From Fidelibacterota bacterium (GTDB taxonomy: Bacteria > Fidelibacterota > Marinisomatia > SCGC-AAA003-L08 > D37C17), in the NCBI GenBank assembly GCA_002707765.1, contig PANV01000040.1, forward strand, positions 1 to 35,125: a DNA stretch of 35,125 nucleotides, in the 5' to 3' direction. Positions 9,639-17,984 of the stretch are shown piece after piece. Below the pieces are notes generated by a model. That model saw only the letters and a list, made by a program, of their open reading frames with translations, did not search any database and had not been told where the DNA came from. How positions within the stretch are numbered: position 1 is the first letter of the stretch; every line of letters starts with the position of its first letter. The position numbers and the translations under genes are program-made.

Positions 9639-9941
9639 ATGCAAAAGAAATTAAAAGTACATAAAATAAAACTTCTAGGTCAAGATTACCTTCTCAAAAC
9701 ATCTGGTTCTTCTAATATGGTTGAGATTACTCAATATGTTGAAAAAAAAATGCAGGAGGTTATTGATAGTGGAATTGATAGTAATTCTCAACAATTGAGA
9801 ATAGCAGTTTTTACTTGCTTAGAAATTGCAGGTGAACTTTTTCTTCATAAAAGTGATAATAAAAAGAAAATTGATAAAATTGAGAAAAAGTCCAAATTAA
9901 TTCTCGACTTAATTGAAGATAAACTTAATAAAATTAAATGA
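9639..9941 (+). CDS. zapA: ZapA-like cell division protein
   Basis: A 100-residue protein with the ZapA layout: a short beta-rich start (V-H-K-I-K-L-L-G-Q-D-Y-L-L-K), a helix beginning near V-E-I-T-Q-Y-V-E-K-K-M, then a long C-terminal coiled helix rich in lysine and glutamate. ZapA binds and bundles FtsZ at the division ring. Its place just after pheT, 6 bases on, is seen in many genomes. The stop overlaps the folD start in ATGA. The call rests on fold layout and position more than on strong motifs. Confidence 0.75.
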   Translation: MQKKLKVHKIKLLGQDYLLKTSGSSNMVEITQYVEKKMQEVIDSGIDSNSQQLRIAVFTCLEIAGELFLHKSDNKKKIDKIEKKSKLILDLIEDKLNKIK

Positions 9942-10825
9942 GTGTAAAAATCCTAAGTGGTCAACCTGTTGCTGAGAAATATAAGCAGCTTTTAAGTAAA
10001 AGAATAGATTTATTAAAAAAAGAAAATATTGTACCAACACTTGCAGCCATTTTAGTCGGAGATGATCCGGCTTCCAAAATTTATGTTAATACTAAACATA
10101 AAACTTTTACTAAACATAATTGTAAAAGTATTGTTTATGAAAAAAATAGTAGTATAACAGAGTCAGATTTAATCAATTTTATAGATTCACTTAATTTAGA
10201 TTCTAATATACATGGTATTCTAGTTCAATTACCATTACCAAAACATTTAGATGAGAAAAAAATTCTAAGCTCAATAGACCCTAATAAAGACGTTGATGGT
10301 TTTCACCCAATGAATGTAGGTAAAATATTGATTGGTTCCCCAAATTTTATACCCTGTACACCTTATGGATGTCTTGAAATTTTAAAATTTTATAAAATTA
10401 ATGTTAGCTCAAAACATGTTGTTATTTTAGGAAGAAGTAATATAGTTGGTAAGCCATTAATGGCCTTATTATCTCAGAAATTTGAAGTTGGAAATGCAAC
10501 AGTAACAATATGTCATACAGGAACTCCAGACTTAAAATTACACACCCGCCTCGCAGATATTATAATTGTTGCAATAGGAATACCTTTATTTTTAAAATCA
10601 AATATGATAAAGAATGGTGTTGATATAATTGATGTCGGTATCAATAGATTAGAAGATGATTCAAAAAAAGGATATAGGATAGTCGGGGATGTTGATTATA
10701 ATGATACAATTGATAAAGTTAATTCAATAACTCCTGTACCAGGTGGAGTTGGACCAATGACGATTACAATGCTATTGAGTAATACAGTTTTAGCAGCTGA
10801 ACGAAAACTAATCAAAGAAACTTAA
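9938..10825 (+). CDS. folD: Bifunctional methylenetetrahydrofolate dehydrogenase/cyclohydrolase
   Basis: A 295-residue FolD. It shows L-A-A-I-L-V-G-D-D-P-A-S-K-I-Y-V with the catalytic lysine a few residues later, G-I-L-V-Q-L-P-L-P, D-V-D-G-F-H-P-M-N, the Rossmann motif G-R-S-N-I-V-G-K-P-L and the ending P-V-P-G-G-V-G-P-M-T-I-T-M-L. It interconverts 5,10-methylene-, methenyl- and 10-formyl-tetrahydrofolate for purine and formyl-methionine supply. It is the last gene of the run that starts at infC; a weak terminator-like hairpin follows. Confidence 0.96.
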   Translation: MSVKILSGQPVAEKYKQLLSKRIDLLKKENIVPTLAAILVGDDPASKIYVNTKHKTFTKHNCKSIVYEKNSSITESDLINFIDSLNLDSNIHGILVQLPLPKHLDEKKILSSIDPNKDVDGFHPMNVGKILIGSPNFIPCTPYGCLEILKFYKINVSSKHVVILGRSNIVGKPLMALLSQKFEVGNATVTICHTGTPDLKLHTRLADIIIVAIGIPLFLKSNMIKNGVDIIDVGINRLEDDSKKGYRIVGDVDYNDTIDKVNSITPVPGGVGPMTITMLLSNTVLAAERKLIKET

Positions 10826-10850
10826 TCTTAATTTTGGTATTTCTTAAATA

Positions 10851-10890
10851 GGAAATAATTTGATTTTATCCACTAAATTTATTCCTTTTT
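10851..10890 (+). terminator. Possible intrinsic terminator after folD
   Basis: GGAAATAATTT at 10851-10861 can pair with AAATTTATTCC at 10875-10885 with a one-base offset in the middle, and TTTTT follows at 10886-10890. The stem is A/T-rich and imperfect, so the call is moderate. It lies where the translation cluster ends and the tyrosine operon has yet to begin. Confidence 0.4.
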
Positions 10891-10916
10891 ATTATATTTG
10901 TTATTAATTCTTAAAG

Positions 10917-10943
10917 TTTACATTTAATTTATATAAATATTAA
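10917..10943 (+). promoter_or_regulatory. Possible promoter of the tyrosine-degradation operon
   Basis: TTTACA at 10917-10922 resembles a -35 box and TATTAA at 10938-10943 a -10 box with a 15-base spacer (or TTAAAT with 17). TATATTTG at 10893-10900 also matches the Bacteroidetes-type TAnnTTTG -7 box but has no good partner upstream. Such matches are common by chance in DNA this AT-rich. Confidence 0.25.
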
Positions 10944-10971
10944 ATTAAGTATGAAAAATTTAAATTAATTT

Positions 10972-12063
10972 ATGTCACTTGTTCCCAAACATATTAAAAA
11001 TTTATCACCCTACAAGCCTGGAAGAACTATTGATTCAGTTAAAAATGAATATAATTTAGATAAAATTATAAAGTTAGCTTCAAATGAAAATCCTTTAGGA
11101 CCTTCATTGAAATCCATAGATTTATCGCTTAATGACTTAAAAAACTCCCATAGGTATCCAGATGCTTCGGGTATGAAATTACGCAAAAAATTAGCTAAAA
11201 AGTTTGATTTGAAAGTTGAAAATGTTATTTTAGGTAGTGGTAGTGAGGGTATTATGTCATCAATAATGAGAACTTTCTTAAAAGATAAAGATGAATTAAT
11301 ATCTGCTCAAAAATCATTCATAGGTTTTAAAGTTCTGGCTAATGCTAGCGGAAAAAAAGTTATATGGGTTCCTAAAAAAAACTACAAATATGATTTAGAA
11401 TCTATATGTAATCAGATTAATGAGAATACAAAAATCATTTATATTGCAAATCCAGATAATCCAACGGGAACATATATAAACAAAAATGAATTTGATAGTT
11501 TTATTAAAAAAGTTCCCAAAAGAGTTTTAGTAATTTTAGATGAGGCATACTTTGAATATGCTGCACATGTATATGATTATCCAGATTCAATGGAATATAG
11601 ATATGATAATGTTATAACTTTAAGAACTTTTTCAAAAGTACATGGTTTAGCGGGATTCAGGGTTGGCTATGGTTTTGCTCATAATGAACTTATTAACAAC
11701 CTGATGAAAGTCAAACTTCCATTCGAACCATCATCAATTTCTCAACGAGTAGCATTAGCAGCTATTAATGATAATAATCATTTGTTAAGAACTGTTGATT
11801 TGAATATAAAAGAGTTAGAATTAATGACTAAAAATTTAGATAAATTAGGTATAAATTACATTCCATCAGTTGCAAATTTTGTTACAATGGTATTAAATAG
11901 TAGGTCTGAGGTTCAAGTATTAGTTCAATTTTTATTAGAAAATGGAATTATTGTAAGAGATTTGATAGGTTTTGGCCTACCTGAATGCATTAGAGTAACT
12001 ATAGGTTTGAAAGAAGAAAATTATTTTTTTATGAAAAAAATTAAGGAGTATTATAAAATATAA
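10972..12063 (+). CDS. HisC-like class I/II aminotransferase, probably tyrosine/phenylalanine aminotransferase
   Basis: A 363-residue PLP aminotransferase of the histidinol-phosphate subfamily: L-A-S-N-E-N-P-L-G-P near residue 35, Y-P-D-A-S-G, N-P-D-N-P-T-G at 160-166, D190-E-A-Y, and PLP lysine K222 in T-F-S-K-V-H-G-L-A-G-F-R-V-G. By sequence it could be hisC, but no other histidine gene is near. The next gene is 4-hydroxyphenylpyruvate dioxygenase, starting inside this stop codon (TAATG), so its likely job is tyrosine to 4-hydroxyphenylpyruvate. HisC-type enzymes acting on aromatic amino acids are known. Family sure; substrate inferred. Confidence 0.82.
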   Translation: MSLVPKHIKNLSPYKPGRTIDSVKNEYNLDKIIKLASNENPLGPSLKSIDLSLNDLKNSHRYPDASGMKLRKKLAKKFDLKVENVILGSGSEGIMSSIMRTFLKDKDELISAQKSFIGFKVLANASGKKVIWVPKKNYKYDLESICNQINENTKIIYIANPDNPTGTYINKNEFDSFIKKVPKRVLVILDEAYFEYAAHVYDYPDSMEYRYDNVITLRTFSKVHGLAGFRVGYGFAHNELINNLMKVKLPFEPSSISQRVALAAINDNNHLLRTVDLNIKELELMTKNLDKLGINYIPSVANFVTMVLNSRSEVQVLVQFLLENGIIVRDLIGFGLPECIRVTIGLKEENYFFMKKIKEYYKI

Positions 12064-13178
12064 TGGCATATTTTACTAATGAATTCAAGGGCGTCGATTA
12101 TTTTGAAGATATTGATTTTCATCATTTGGAATTTTATGTTGGTAATGCAAAACAATCTAAAGAATTTTATAAAAAAGTTTTCGGATTCATCGAATATGCA
12201 TATTCAGGTCCTGAAACTGGTGTAAAAGATAAAGTATCATATGTTTTAAAAAAAAATAATATATTTTTCGTTCTTACTACTCCTTTAAAATCTAATCATC
12301 CTATTGCATCGTGGTTAAAAAAACATGGAGATGGTGTTTATGATGTTGCTTTTAAAGTTAAATCTGTTAGGGATTCATTTGAAGGTTGTTTGAGTAGAGG
12401 TGGTATATCAGCTAATGATTTTAAACATATCAATGATAAAAATGGTTCATTTACTAAAGCATCTTTAAAATCTTATGGAGATTGTATACACTCCATTATT
12501 AATAATGATGATTATAATTCTTGGGCTCCAGGTTTTATTTTAACAAATGAGCAAACCCATGCTAATGATACTGAAATTGAATTAATCGATCACGTTGTTG
12601 CAAATGTAGAATTAGAAAAGATGGATTTTTGGAAGGATTATTATGAGAAAGTTTTTGGTTTTTTTGCATTTGTTAGATTTGATGAAACAGATATCTCAAC
12701 AAAATATTCAGCATTGAAAAGTGTTGTAGTGAGGTCTGCTAATTGGAAAGTTAAATTACCTATTAATGAACCTGCTGAGGGTTTAAAAAAATCTCAGATT
12801 GAAGAATATTTAGATTTCAATGAAGGTCCAGGAGTTCAGCATATTGCTTTATTAAGTACAAATATTCTAAAAACAATTAAATCATTAAGGGAAAATGGAT
12901 TGGAGTTTTTAAAACTTCCAGATACGTATTATGAGCTTTTAGCAAAAAAGAATATTATAATAAAAGAAGATATTAAAATTATAAAAGATTTGGGTATTTT
13001 AATTGATAATGATGAAGAAGGATACTTATTGCAATTATTTACTCAGCCTTTACAAGATAGACCAACACTTTTTATAGAAATAATTCAAAGAAGAGGATCA
13101 AAAGGTTTTGGCCAAGGAAATTTCCAATCTCTTTTTGAGTCAATAGAATTAGAACAATCCAGAAGAGGTAACCTTTAA
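12063..13178 (+). CDS. hppD: 4-hydroxyphenylpyruvate dioxygenase
   Basis: A 371-residue two-domain vicinal-oxygen-chelate enzyme. The non-catalytic N-domain begins at I-D-F-H-H-L-E-F-Y-V-G. The C-domain carries the iron ligands His177 (I-D-H-V-V-A-N-V), His260 (G-P-G-V-Q-H-I-A-L) and Glu339 (F-I-E-I-I-Q-R-R-G), and ends with the conserved G-F-G-Q-G-N-F, L-F-E-S-I-E and R-G-N-L. It converts 4-hydroxyphenylpyruvate and O2 to homogentisate and CO2. It is translationally linked to the aminotransferase upstream, and homogentisate dioxygenase follows 10 bases later. Confidence 0.96.
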   Translation: MAYFTNEFKGVDYFEDIDFHHLEFYVGNAKQSKEFYKKVFGFIEYAYSGPETGVKDKVSYVLKKNNIFFVLTTPLKSNHPIASWLKKHGDGVYDVAFKVKSVRDSFEGCLSRGGISANDFKHINDKNGSFTKASLKSYGDCIHSIINNDDYNSWAPGFILTNEQTHANDTEIELIDHVVANVELEKMDFWKDYYEKVFGFFAFVRFDETDISTKYSALKSVVVRSANWKVKLPINEPAEGLKKSQIEEYLDFNEGPGVQHIALLSTNILKTIKSLRENGLEFLKLPDTYYELLAKKNIIIKEDIKIIKDLGILIDNDEEGYLLQLFTQPLQDRPTLFIEIIQRRGSKGFGQGNFQSLFESIELEQSRRGNL

Positions 13179-13188
13179 AGGAGAAATT

Positions 13189-14343
13189 ATGCCATTTTAC
13201 CAAACACGAGGAACTATCCCAAAAAAAAGACATACTATCTTTAAAAATCCTAATGGAGGTATATATTTTGAGGAGCTCGTAAGCAGAGAAGGCTTTTCAT
13301 ATACATATACAAATTTATATCACTTAAACATGCCTACTCAGGTAAAAGAATTAGGAGAATTTAAAAGTTACTCTGAAAAATATAAGTATAAAAAAAATGA
13401 TCATAAACCCTATCATTTTTTGTCAAATAAGTCTAATGATACTTTACTTTATAATAAAGATGTTGAAATTTCAAGATTGTATTTAGAATTAAAATCAGTT
13501 AAATCAGATTTAAATGAAAATATTTTTCATAGAAATGGTGATAGTGATATGTTAGTATATATTCAATCTGGAAATGGAATAATTAAAACAAATTATGGAG
13601 ATATGCAATTTGTTGAAGGAGATTATATCGTTATACCGAGAGGCGTAATTTATCAATATGAACTCAAAACAAAACATGTTTCAGGGTTAACTATTTATTC
13701 TAAATCACCAATAGAGACTCCAGCAAAATATAGAAATAGAGTTGGTCAGCTATTAGAACATTCACCTTTTTGTGAAAGAGATATAAAAACTCCTGTTCTT
13801 AAAAATCCTGTTGATAAAAAAGGTAAATTTAATATTTTAGTTAAATTTAAGGAAGGAACTAAATCATTTATTTACAATAATCACCCATTTGACGTTATTG
13901 GCTGGGACGGCTATTATTTTCCATGGATCTTAAATATAAATGATTTTGAACCTATCACAGGTAGTATACATCAACCTCCACCTGTTCATCAAACATTTCA
14001 GTCTAAAGGTTTTGTCATTTGTTCTTTTGTATCAAGATTGTTTGATTATCATCCTGATGCTATACCTGCGCCTTATCCTCATTCAAATGTCGATTCTGAT
14101 GAAGTAATTTTTTATTCAAAAGGCAATTTTGTATCCAGGTCAGGAATCAGTTTAGGTTCTGTTACTTATCATCCAATGGGACTTCCACATGGACCGCAGC
14201 CTGGTAAATACGAGGATTCAATAGGTAAAAAAAGTACTGATGAACTTGCAGTGATGGTTGATACTTTTAATCCTTTATATGTATTTAATGATAAACAAAG
14301 TAATATTGACAAAGATTATCCATATAGTTGGTTAAAAAAATAA
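13189..14343 (+). CDS. hmgA: Homogentisate 1,2-dioxygenase, short bacterial type
   Basis: A 384-residue cupin-fold ring-cleaving dioxygenase, shorter than the roughly 430-440 residues of the Pseudomonas and human enzymes. It starts M-P-F-Y-Q-T-R-G-T-I-P-K-K-R-H as in short-type relatives. Probable iron ligands are His298 and Glu305 (P-H-S-N-V-D-S-D-E) and His334 (G-L-P-H-G-P-Q-P-G). It opens homogentisate to maleylacetoacetate. AAGGAG precedes the ATG. Its stop overlaps the next ATG in TAATG. Its place after HPPD makes the substrate call strong. Confidence 0.9.
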   Translation: MPFYQTRGTIPKKRHTIFKNPNGGIYFEELVSREGFSYTYTNLYHLNMPTQVKELGEFKSYSEKYKYKKNDHKPYHFLSNKSNDTLLYNKDVEISRLYLELKSVKSDLNENIFHRNGDSDMLVYIQSGNGIIKTNYGDMQFVEGDYIVIPRGVIYQYELKTKHVSGLTIYSKSPIETPAKYRNRVGQLLEHSPFCERDIKTPVLKNPVDKKGKFNILVKFKEGTKSFIYNNHPFDVIGWDGYYFPWILNINDFEPITGSIHQPPPVHQTFQSKGFVICSFVSRLFDYHPDAIPAPYPHSNVDSDEVIFYSKGNFVSRSGISLGSVTYHPMGLPHGPQPGKYEDSIGKKSTDELAVMVDTFNPLYVFNDKQSNIDKDYPYSWLKK

Positions 14344-15197
14344 TGAATTTTAAAGAGTTTAATTCTAAAAAATTAGATATTAAAAGTATATATCATCTTC
14401 TTATTTCTGGTATTTCTCCAAGGCCAATTGCATTGGTTGGTTCAATTGATAAAAATGGTAATTCTAATTTAGCACCTTATTCTTTTTTCAATGCCTTTGG
14501 GGCTAATCCACCAATTGTTGGTTTTTCTCCTGCATTAAGTGGAAGGACTGGATTACCAAAAGATACTTTGCTAAATATTCAAGATACTAAAGAATTCACT
14601 ATATCAATTATTAACAGCCATATGGTTGAACAAATAAGTTTGTCTTCCTGCGAATTTGATAAAGGTATTGACGAATTTGTAAAAACAGGCTTGAAAAAAT
14701 ATAAATCTAAAATGATAAAACCTTTTGGTGTATCAGATTCATATTTTATTATGGAATGTAAGTTATATGATATAATTGAACTTGGAGGTAAAAAAGCAAG
14801 TGGTAATTTAATTCTTGGAGAAGTTGTCAATTTTCATGTATCTGAAAAGGTTATTGATGATAATAGTCAGATAAATCCTTACAAATTTGATGCAATTGCC
14901 CGTAATGGAGGAGGTTGGTATACAGACTCTAAAAAAGGATTATTTGAAGTAAAAAAACCAAAACATGAAGGTATAGGATTTGATGAGCTACCAGATTTTA
15001 TTCTTAAATCTAATCTGACTGGTAATCAATTAGCCAAACTAGCTTCAATTAATAAAATACCTGAATATCAAATTAATGAAAAAAAAATATCAGAAAATGA
15101 AACTTTAGATTTAATAAAGTCTAGTATAGAATCAAATAATATTGAAGATGCTTGGCAGTATGTATTTCAATTAGGAAAACTAATTAATGATAAATAA
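14343..15197 (+). CDS. Flavin reductase-like (split-barrel FMN-binding) protein in the tyrosine operon
   Basis: A 284-residue protein. The N-terminal 170 residues have the flavin-reductase-like split-barrel pattern: G-I-S-P-R-P-I-A-L-V-G-S-I-D, N-L-A-P-Y-S-F-F-N-A-F-G, P-P-I-V-G-F-S-P-A and K-D-T-L-L-N-I. I chose ATG 14343, in the TAATG overlap typical of this window, over a TTG at 14328 lying inside hmgA. The last 80 residues are helical with no recognised motif. No flavin monooxygenase partner is beside it and its step in aromatic catabolism is unknown; it could reduce flavin for an enzyme elsewhere. Maleylacetoacetate isomerase and fumarylacetoacetase, which the pathway needs, are not in the window. 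Confidence 0.8.
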   Translation: MNFKEFNSKKLDIKSIYHLLISGISPRPIALVGSIDKNGNSNLAPYSFFNAFGANPPIVGFSPALSGRTGLPKDTLLNIQDTKEFTISIINSHMVEQISLSSCEFDKGIDEFVKTGLKKYKSKMIKPFGVSDSYFIMECKLYDIIELGGKKASGNLILGEVVNFHVSEKVIDDNSQINPYKFDAIARNGGGWYTDSKKGLFEVKKPKHEGIGFDELPDFILKSNLTGNQLAKLASINKIPEYQINEKKISENETLDLIKSSIESNNIEDAWQYVFQLGKLINDK

Positions 15198-17103
15198 AAT
15201 TTTGTGGAAACCGTCTGCTCGGTATATAAAAGAATCAAACTTATTTAGATTTACACAAAATATTAATCATAAATATGGTCATAATTTTGATAGTTATGAT
15301 GATTTATATAAATGGTCTATAAGTGAACTAGAAAAATTCTGGGAAGAAGTTTCAATCTTTTCAAATATTAAATATTCTCAAAAATCTACAAATATCATTA
15401 AAAAAAATGAAAAAATTTGGAAAACAAAGTGGTTTTTAAATTCAAAGTTAAATTATGCTGAAAATCTCCTTAATAATAAAGATGATAATATTGCTATATA
15501 TTTTTTTGGCGAAAATAAAGTAAAAACTCAGATAACATTTAATGAACTTCACTCTGAAGTTGCTAAAGTTGCTTATTGTTTTAGGAACCTAGGAATTAGA
15601 AGAGGAGATAGGATAGCTGGTTTCATACCAAATATACCTGAAGCAATTATATCAATGCTTGCTGCAACTAGTATTGGTGCTATTTGGTCTTCCTGTTCTC
15701 CTGACTTTGGAACTGATGCGGTTCTTGATAGATTTAAGCAAATAAATCCTAAGATTATTATTGCTTCTGATGGATACTATTATAAAGGTAAAGAAATTAA
15801 TTATAATGATAAATTAAATAAAATAGTAAATTCTCTTTCTTCAATAGAAAATGTATTTATTGCAAATTATCTAAATAATGGACTATCTAATTGGTATAAG
15901 CTTATAGATAATGATTGTGATGAAATAAATTTTGAGCAAGTTGATTTTAACCACCCCCTTTACATAATGTATTCATCTGGAACAACAGGTAAGCCTAAAA
16001 GTATAGTTCATTCAGTAGGTGGTACTCTAATTCAACATAATAAGGAGCATCTTTTACATGTTAATTTGAAAAAAAATGATAAGATTTTTTACTATTCAAC
16101 TTGCGGTTGGATGATGTGGAATTGGCTAGTAAGCAGTTTAGCAGTTGGTGCTTCAATTGTTTTATATGATGGTAATCCATTTTATCCTCAAAATGATAGT
16201 TTGTTAAATAAATTAGATAAAATTGATATAAATGTTTTAGGAACTAGTGCAAAGTATATATCTGCATTAGAGTCATATAATGTTAATCCAGGAAAGTTCC
16301 CTTTTAAGTCATTGAAGTCAATATTATCAACAGGTTCAGTGCTTTCTTCAGATAATTTTAATTATATATATGATAAGTGGAGTGATAAAATTCAATTAAG
16401 TTCTATATCTGGTGGTACAGATATTATATCATGCTTCGCTTTGGGAAATCCTATTTTACCTGTAAGGAAAATGGAATTGCAATGTATTGGGTTAGGAATG
16501 AGTGTGAAAAGTTTTGATAAAGATGGGTTTCATCGATTAAATACAAAAGGTGAATTGGTTTGTGATGAACCTTTTCCATCAATGCCAATTGGGTTTTGGA
16601 ATGATTTTAAAAATGAAAAATTTATATCAACTTATTTTTCAGATTATAAAAATATTTGGAAACATGGAGATTATATCTCTATTAATGAAAATGGTGGCGT
16701 AATCATCTATGGAAGGTCTGATACTACATTGAATCCTGGAGGAGTTAGAATAGGAACTTCAGAAATTTATGAAATTGTTGAAAAAATAGATTTTATTGAT
16801 GATTCCCTAGCAGTAGGTAAATTATATGATGATGATGAGAGAATAATTTTGTTTGTTAAGTTGAAAAATAATATAGGTTTGAAAAATGATTTAATTGACA
16901 AAATAAATAAAGAAATAAGAAATAATTGTTCACCGAGACATGTACCATTTAAAATTTTACAAGTAAAAGATATTCCATACACAATTAATGGAAAAAAAAT
17001 AGAAATTGCTGTAAAGCAAATTATAAATGGTCAAGAAATTTCAAATAAGGATTCAATCGTAAACTTTTCTTGCTTAGAAGAATTTGAAAGTAAAAGATTA
17101 TGA
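15187..17103 (+). CDS. Acetoacetyl-CoA synthetase
   Basis: A 638-residue adenylate-forming enzyme. The ATP loop Y-S-S-G-T-T-G-K-P-K-S-I-V-H-S is at about 262, followed by C-G-W-M-M-W-N-W-L-V-S and L-Y-D-G-N-P-F-Y-P, a pattern specific to acetoacetyl-CoA synthetases; G-R-S-D-T-T-L-N-P-G-G-V-R-I-G-T and a C-terminal G-K-K-I-E-I-A-V-K complete the family. It activates acetoacetate with ATP and CoA, matching the acetoacetate released at the end of tyrosine breakdown. The start overlaps the previous gene by 11 bases, and the stop overlaps ctaB in ATGA. Confidence 0.92.
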   Translation: MINKILWKPSARYIKESNLFRFTQNINHKYGHNFDSYDDLYKWSISELEKFWEEVSIFSNIKYSQKSTNIIKKNEKIWKTKWFLNSKLNYAENLLNNKDDNIAIYFFGENKVKTQITFNELHSEVAKVAYCFRNLGIRRGDRIAGFIPNIPEAIISMLAATSIGAIWSSCSPDFGTDAVLDRFKQINPKIIIASDGYYYKGKEINYNDKLNKIVNSLSSIENVFIANYLNNGLSNWYKLIDNDCDEINFEQVDFNHPLYIMYSSGTTGKPKSIVHSVGGTLIQHNKEHLLHVNLKKNDKIFYYSTCGWMMWNWLVSSLAVGASIVLYDGNPFYPQNDSLLNKLDKIDINVLGTSAKYISALESYNVNPGKFPFKSLKSILSTGSVLSSDNFNYIYDKWSDKIQLSSISGGTDIISCFALGNPILPVRKMELQCIGLGMSVKSFDKDGFHRLNTKGELVCDEPFPSMPIGFWNDFKNEKFISTYFSDYKNIWKHGDYISINENGGVIIYGRSDTTLNPGGVRIGTSEIYEIVEKIDFIDDSLAVGKLYDDDERIILFVKLKNNIGLKNDLIDKINKEIRNNCSPRHVPFKILQVKDIPYTINGKKIEIAVKQIINGQEISNKDSIVNFSCLEEFESKRL

Positions 17104-17984
17104 ATATGTTATTTAATGATATTTTAACCTTGATTAAAGTTAGAATTACAATTTTAGTAATTGTAACTGCATACTTAGGTTATTATCTAGGTCTCAGGTT
17201 TGTTGGATTACAAATGACAGAATTATCAAGCATAATTATTTTTTTTCATTTGATTATAGGCATTTCACTTACTTCAAGTTCATCAGCTATTCTTAATCAG
17301 TATTTAGAATCTGATCTTGATTTGAATATGAAAAGAACATTTGCCAGACCCTTACCTCAAAATAGAATTAATAAAAATTTTGCTCTTTTTTTAGGATTAG
17401 TTCTTGGTATTACCGGATGTCTTTATCTTTATTTTTTTATTAATCCTACAACATCACTAATCTCTTTTTTAACAATATTTAGTTATGTTTGTATCTACAC
17501 ACCGTCAAAGACGAGATCAAAATGGAATACAGTTATTGGTTCATTCCCAGGTGCATTACCACCAGTTGGAGGATGGACAGCTGCCACAGGAGAAATTAAT
17601 TCACCTGCATTAATCCTTTTTTTAATATTGTTTTGTTGGCAAATACCTCACTTTTTATCATTGGCAATAATATTTAAAGATGATTACAAGAATGCTGGAT
17701 TTAAAATGCTTCCTTCAATTAGTAAAAATTTAGATTCTACATTATTCCAAATTGTATTTTTTGTTATGGCTTTAATCGGATCATCTATTGGTATTTATTT
17801 ATTAAATCTTACTTCTTTTGTTTATATGTTTGGAGCAGTGATTTTAGGGATAGTTTTTTTAATCCATTCAGCAAATATTTTATTTGAGCAATCAAGTAGA
17901 AAAATTAAAAAACTTTTTATTTTTTCAATTATTTATTTGCCGTTATTAATGTTATTAATAATTTTTGATACTCTTTTTTTATGA
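17100..17984 (+). CDS. ctaB: Protoheme IX farnesyltransferase (heme O synthase)
   Basis: A 294-residue UbiA-family membrane prenyltransferase with about nine hydrophobic helices. It has the aspartate-rich motif N-Q-Y-L-E-S-D-L-D-L-N-M-K-R-T, then R-P-L-P, T-P-S-K-T-R-S-K-W-N-T and G-S-F-P-G-A-L-P-P-V-G-G-W, typical of CtaB/COX10. It farnesylates heme B to heme O, the precursor of heme A for the oxidase encoded at 30966. Its ATG lies inside the acetoacetyl-CoA synthetase stop, so it is read from the tyrosine operon. Confidence 0.95.
   Translation: MNMLFNDILTLIKVRITILVIVTAYLGYYLGLRFVGLQMTELSSIIIFFHLIIGISLTSSSSAILNQYLESDLDLNMKRTFARPLPQNRINKNFALFLGLVLGITGCLYLYFFINPTTSLISFLTIFSYVCIYTPSKTRSKWNTVIGSFPGALPPVGGWTAATGEINSPALILFLILFCWQIPHFLSLAIIFKDDYKNAGFKMLPSISKNLDSTLFQIVFFVMALIGSSIGIYLLNLTSFVYMFGAVILGIVFLIHSANILFEQSSRKIKKLFIFSIIYLPLLMLLIIFDTLFL

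Noticed and set aside
10893-10900. TATATTTG as a Bacteroidetes-type promoter box
   Set aside because: No -33 TTG at the right distance and such A/T strings are frequent here.
14328-14342. TTG start 15 bases upstream for the flavin-reductase-like gene
   Set aside because: ATG 14343 in the TAATG junction matches the pattern used elsewhere in the window.
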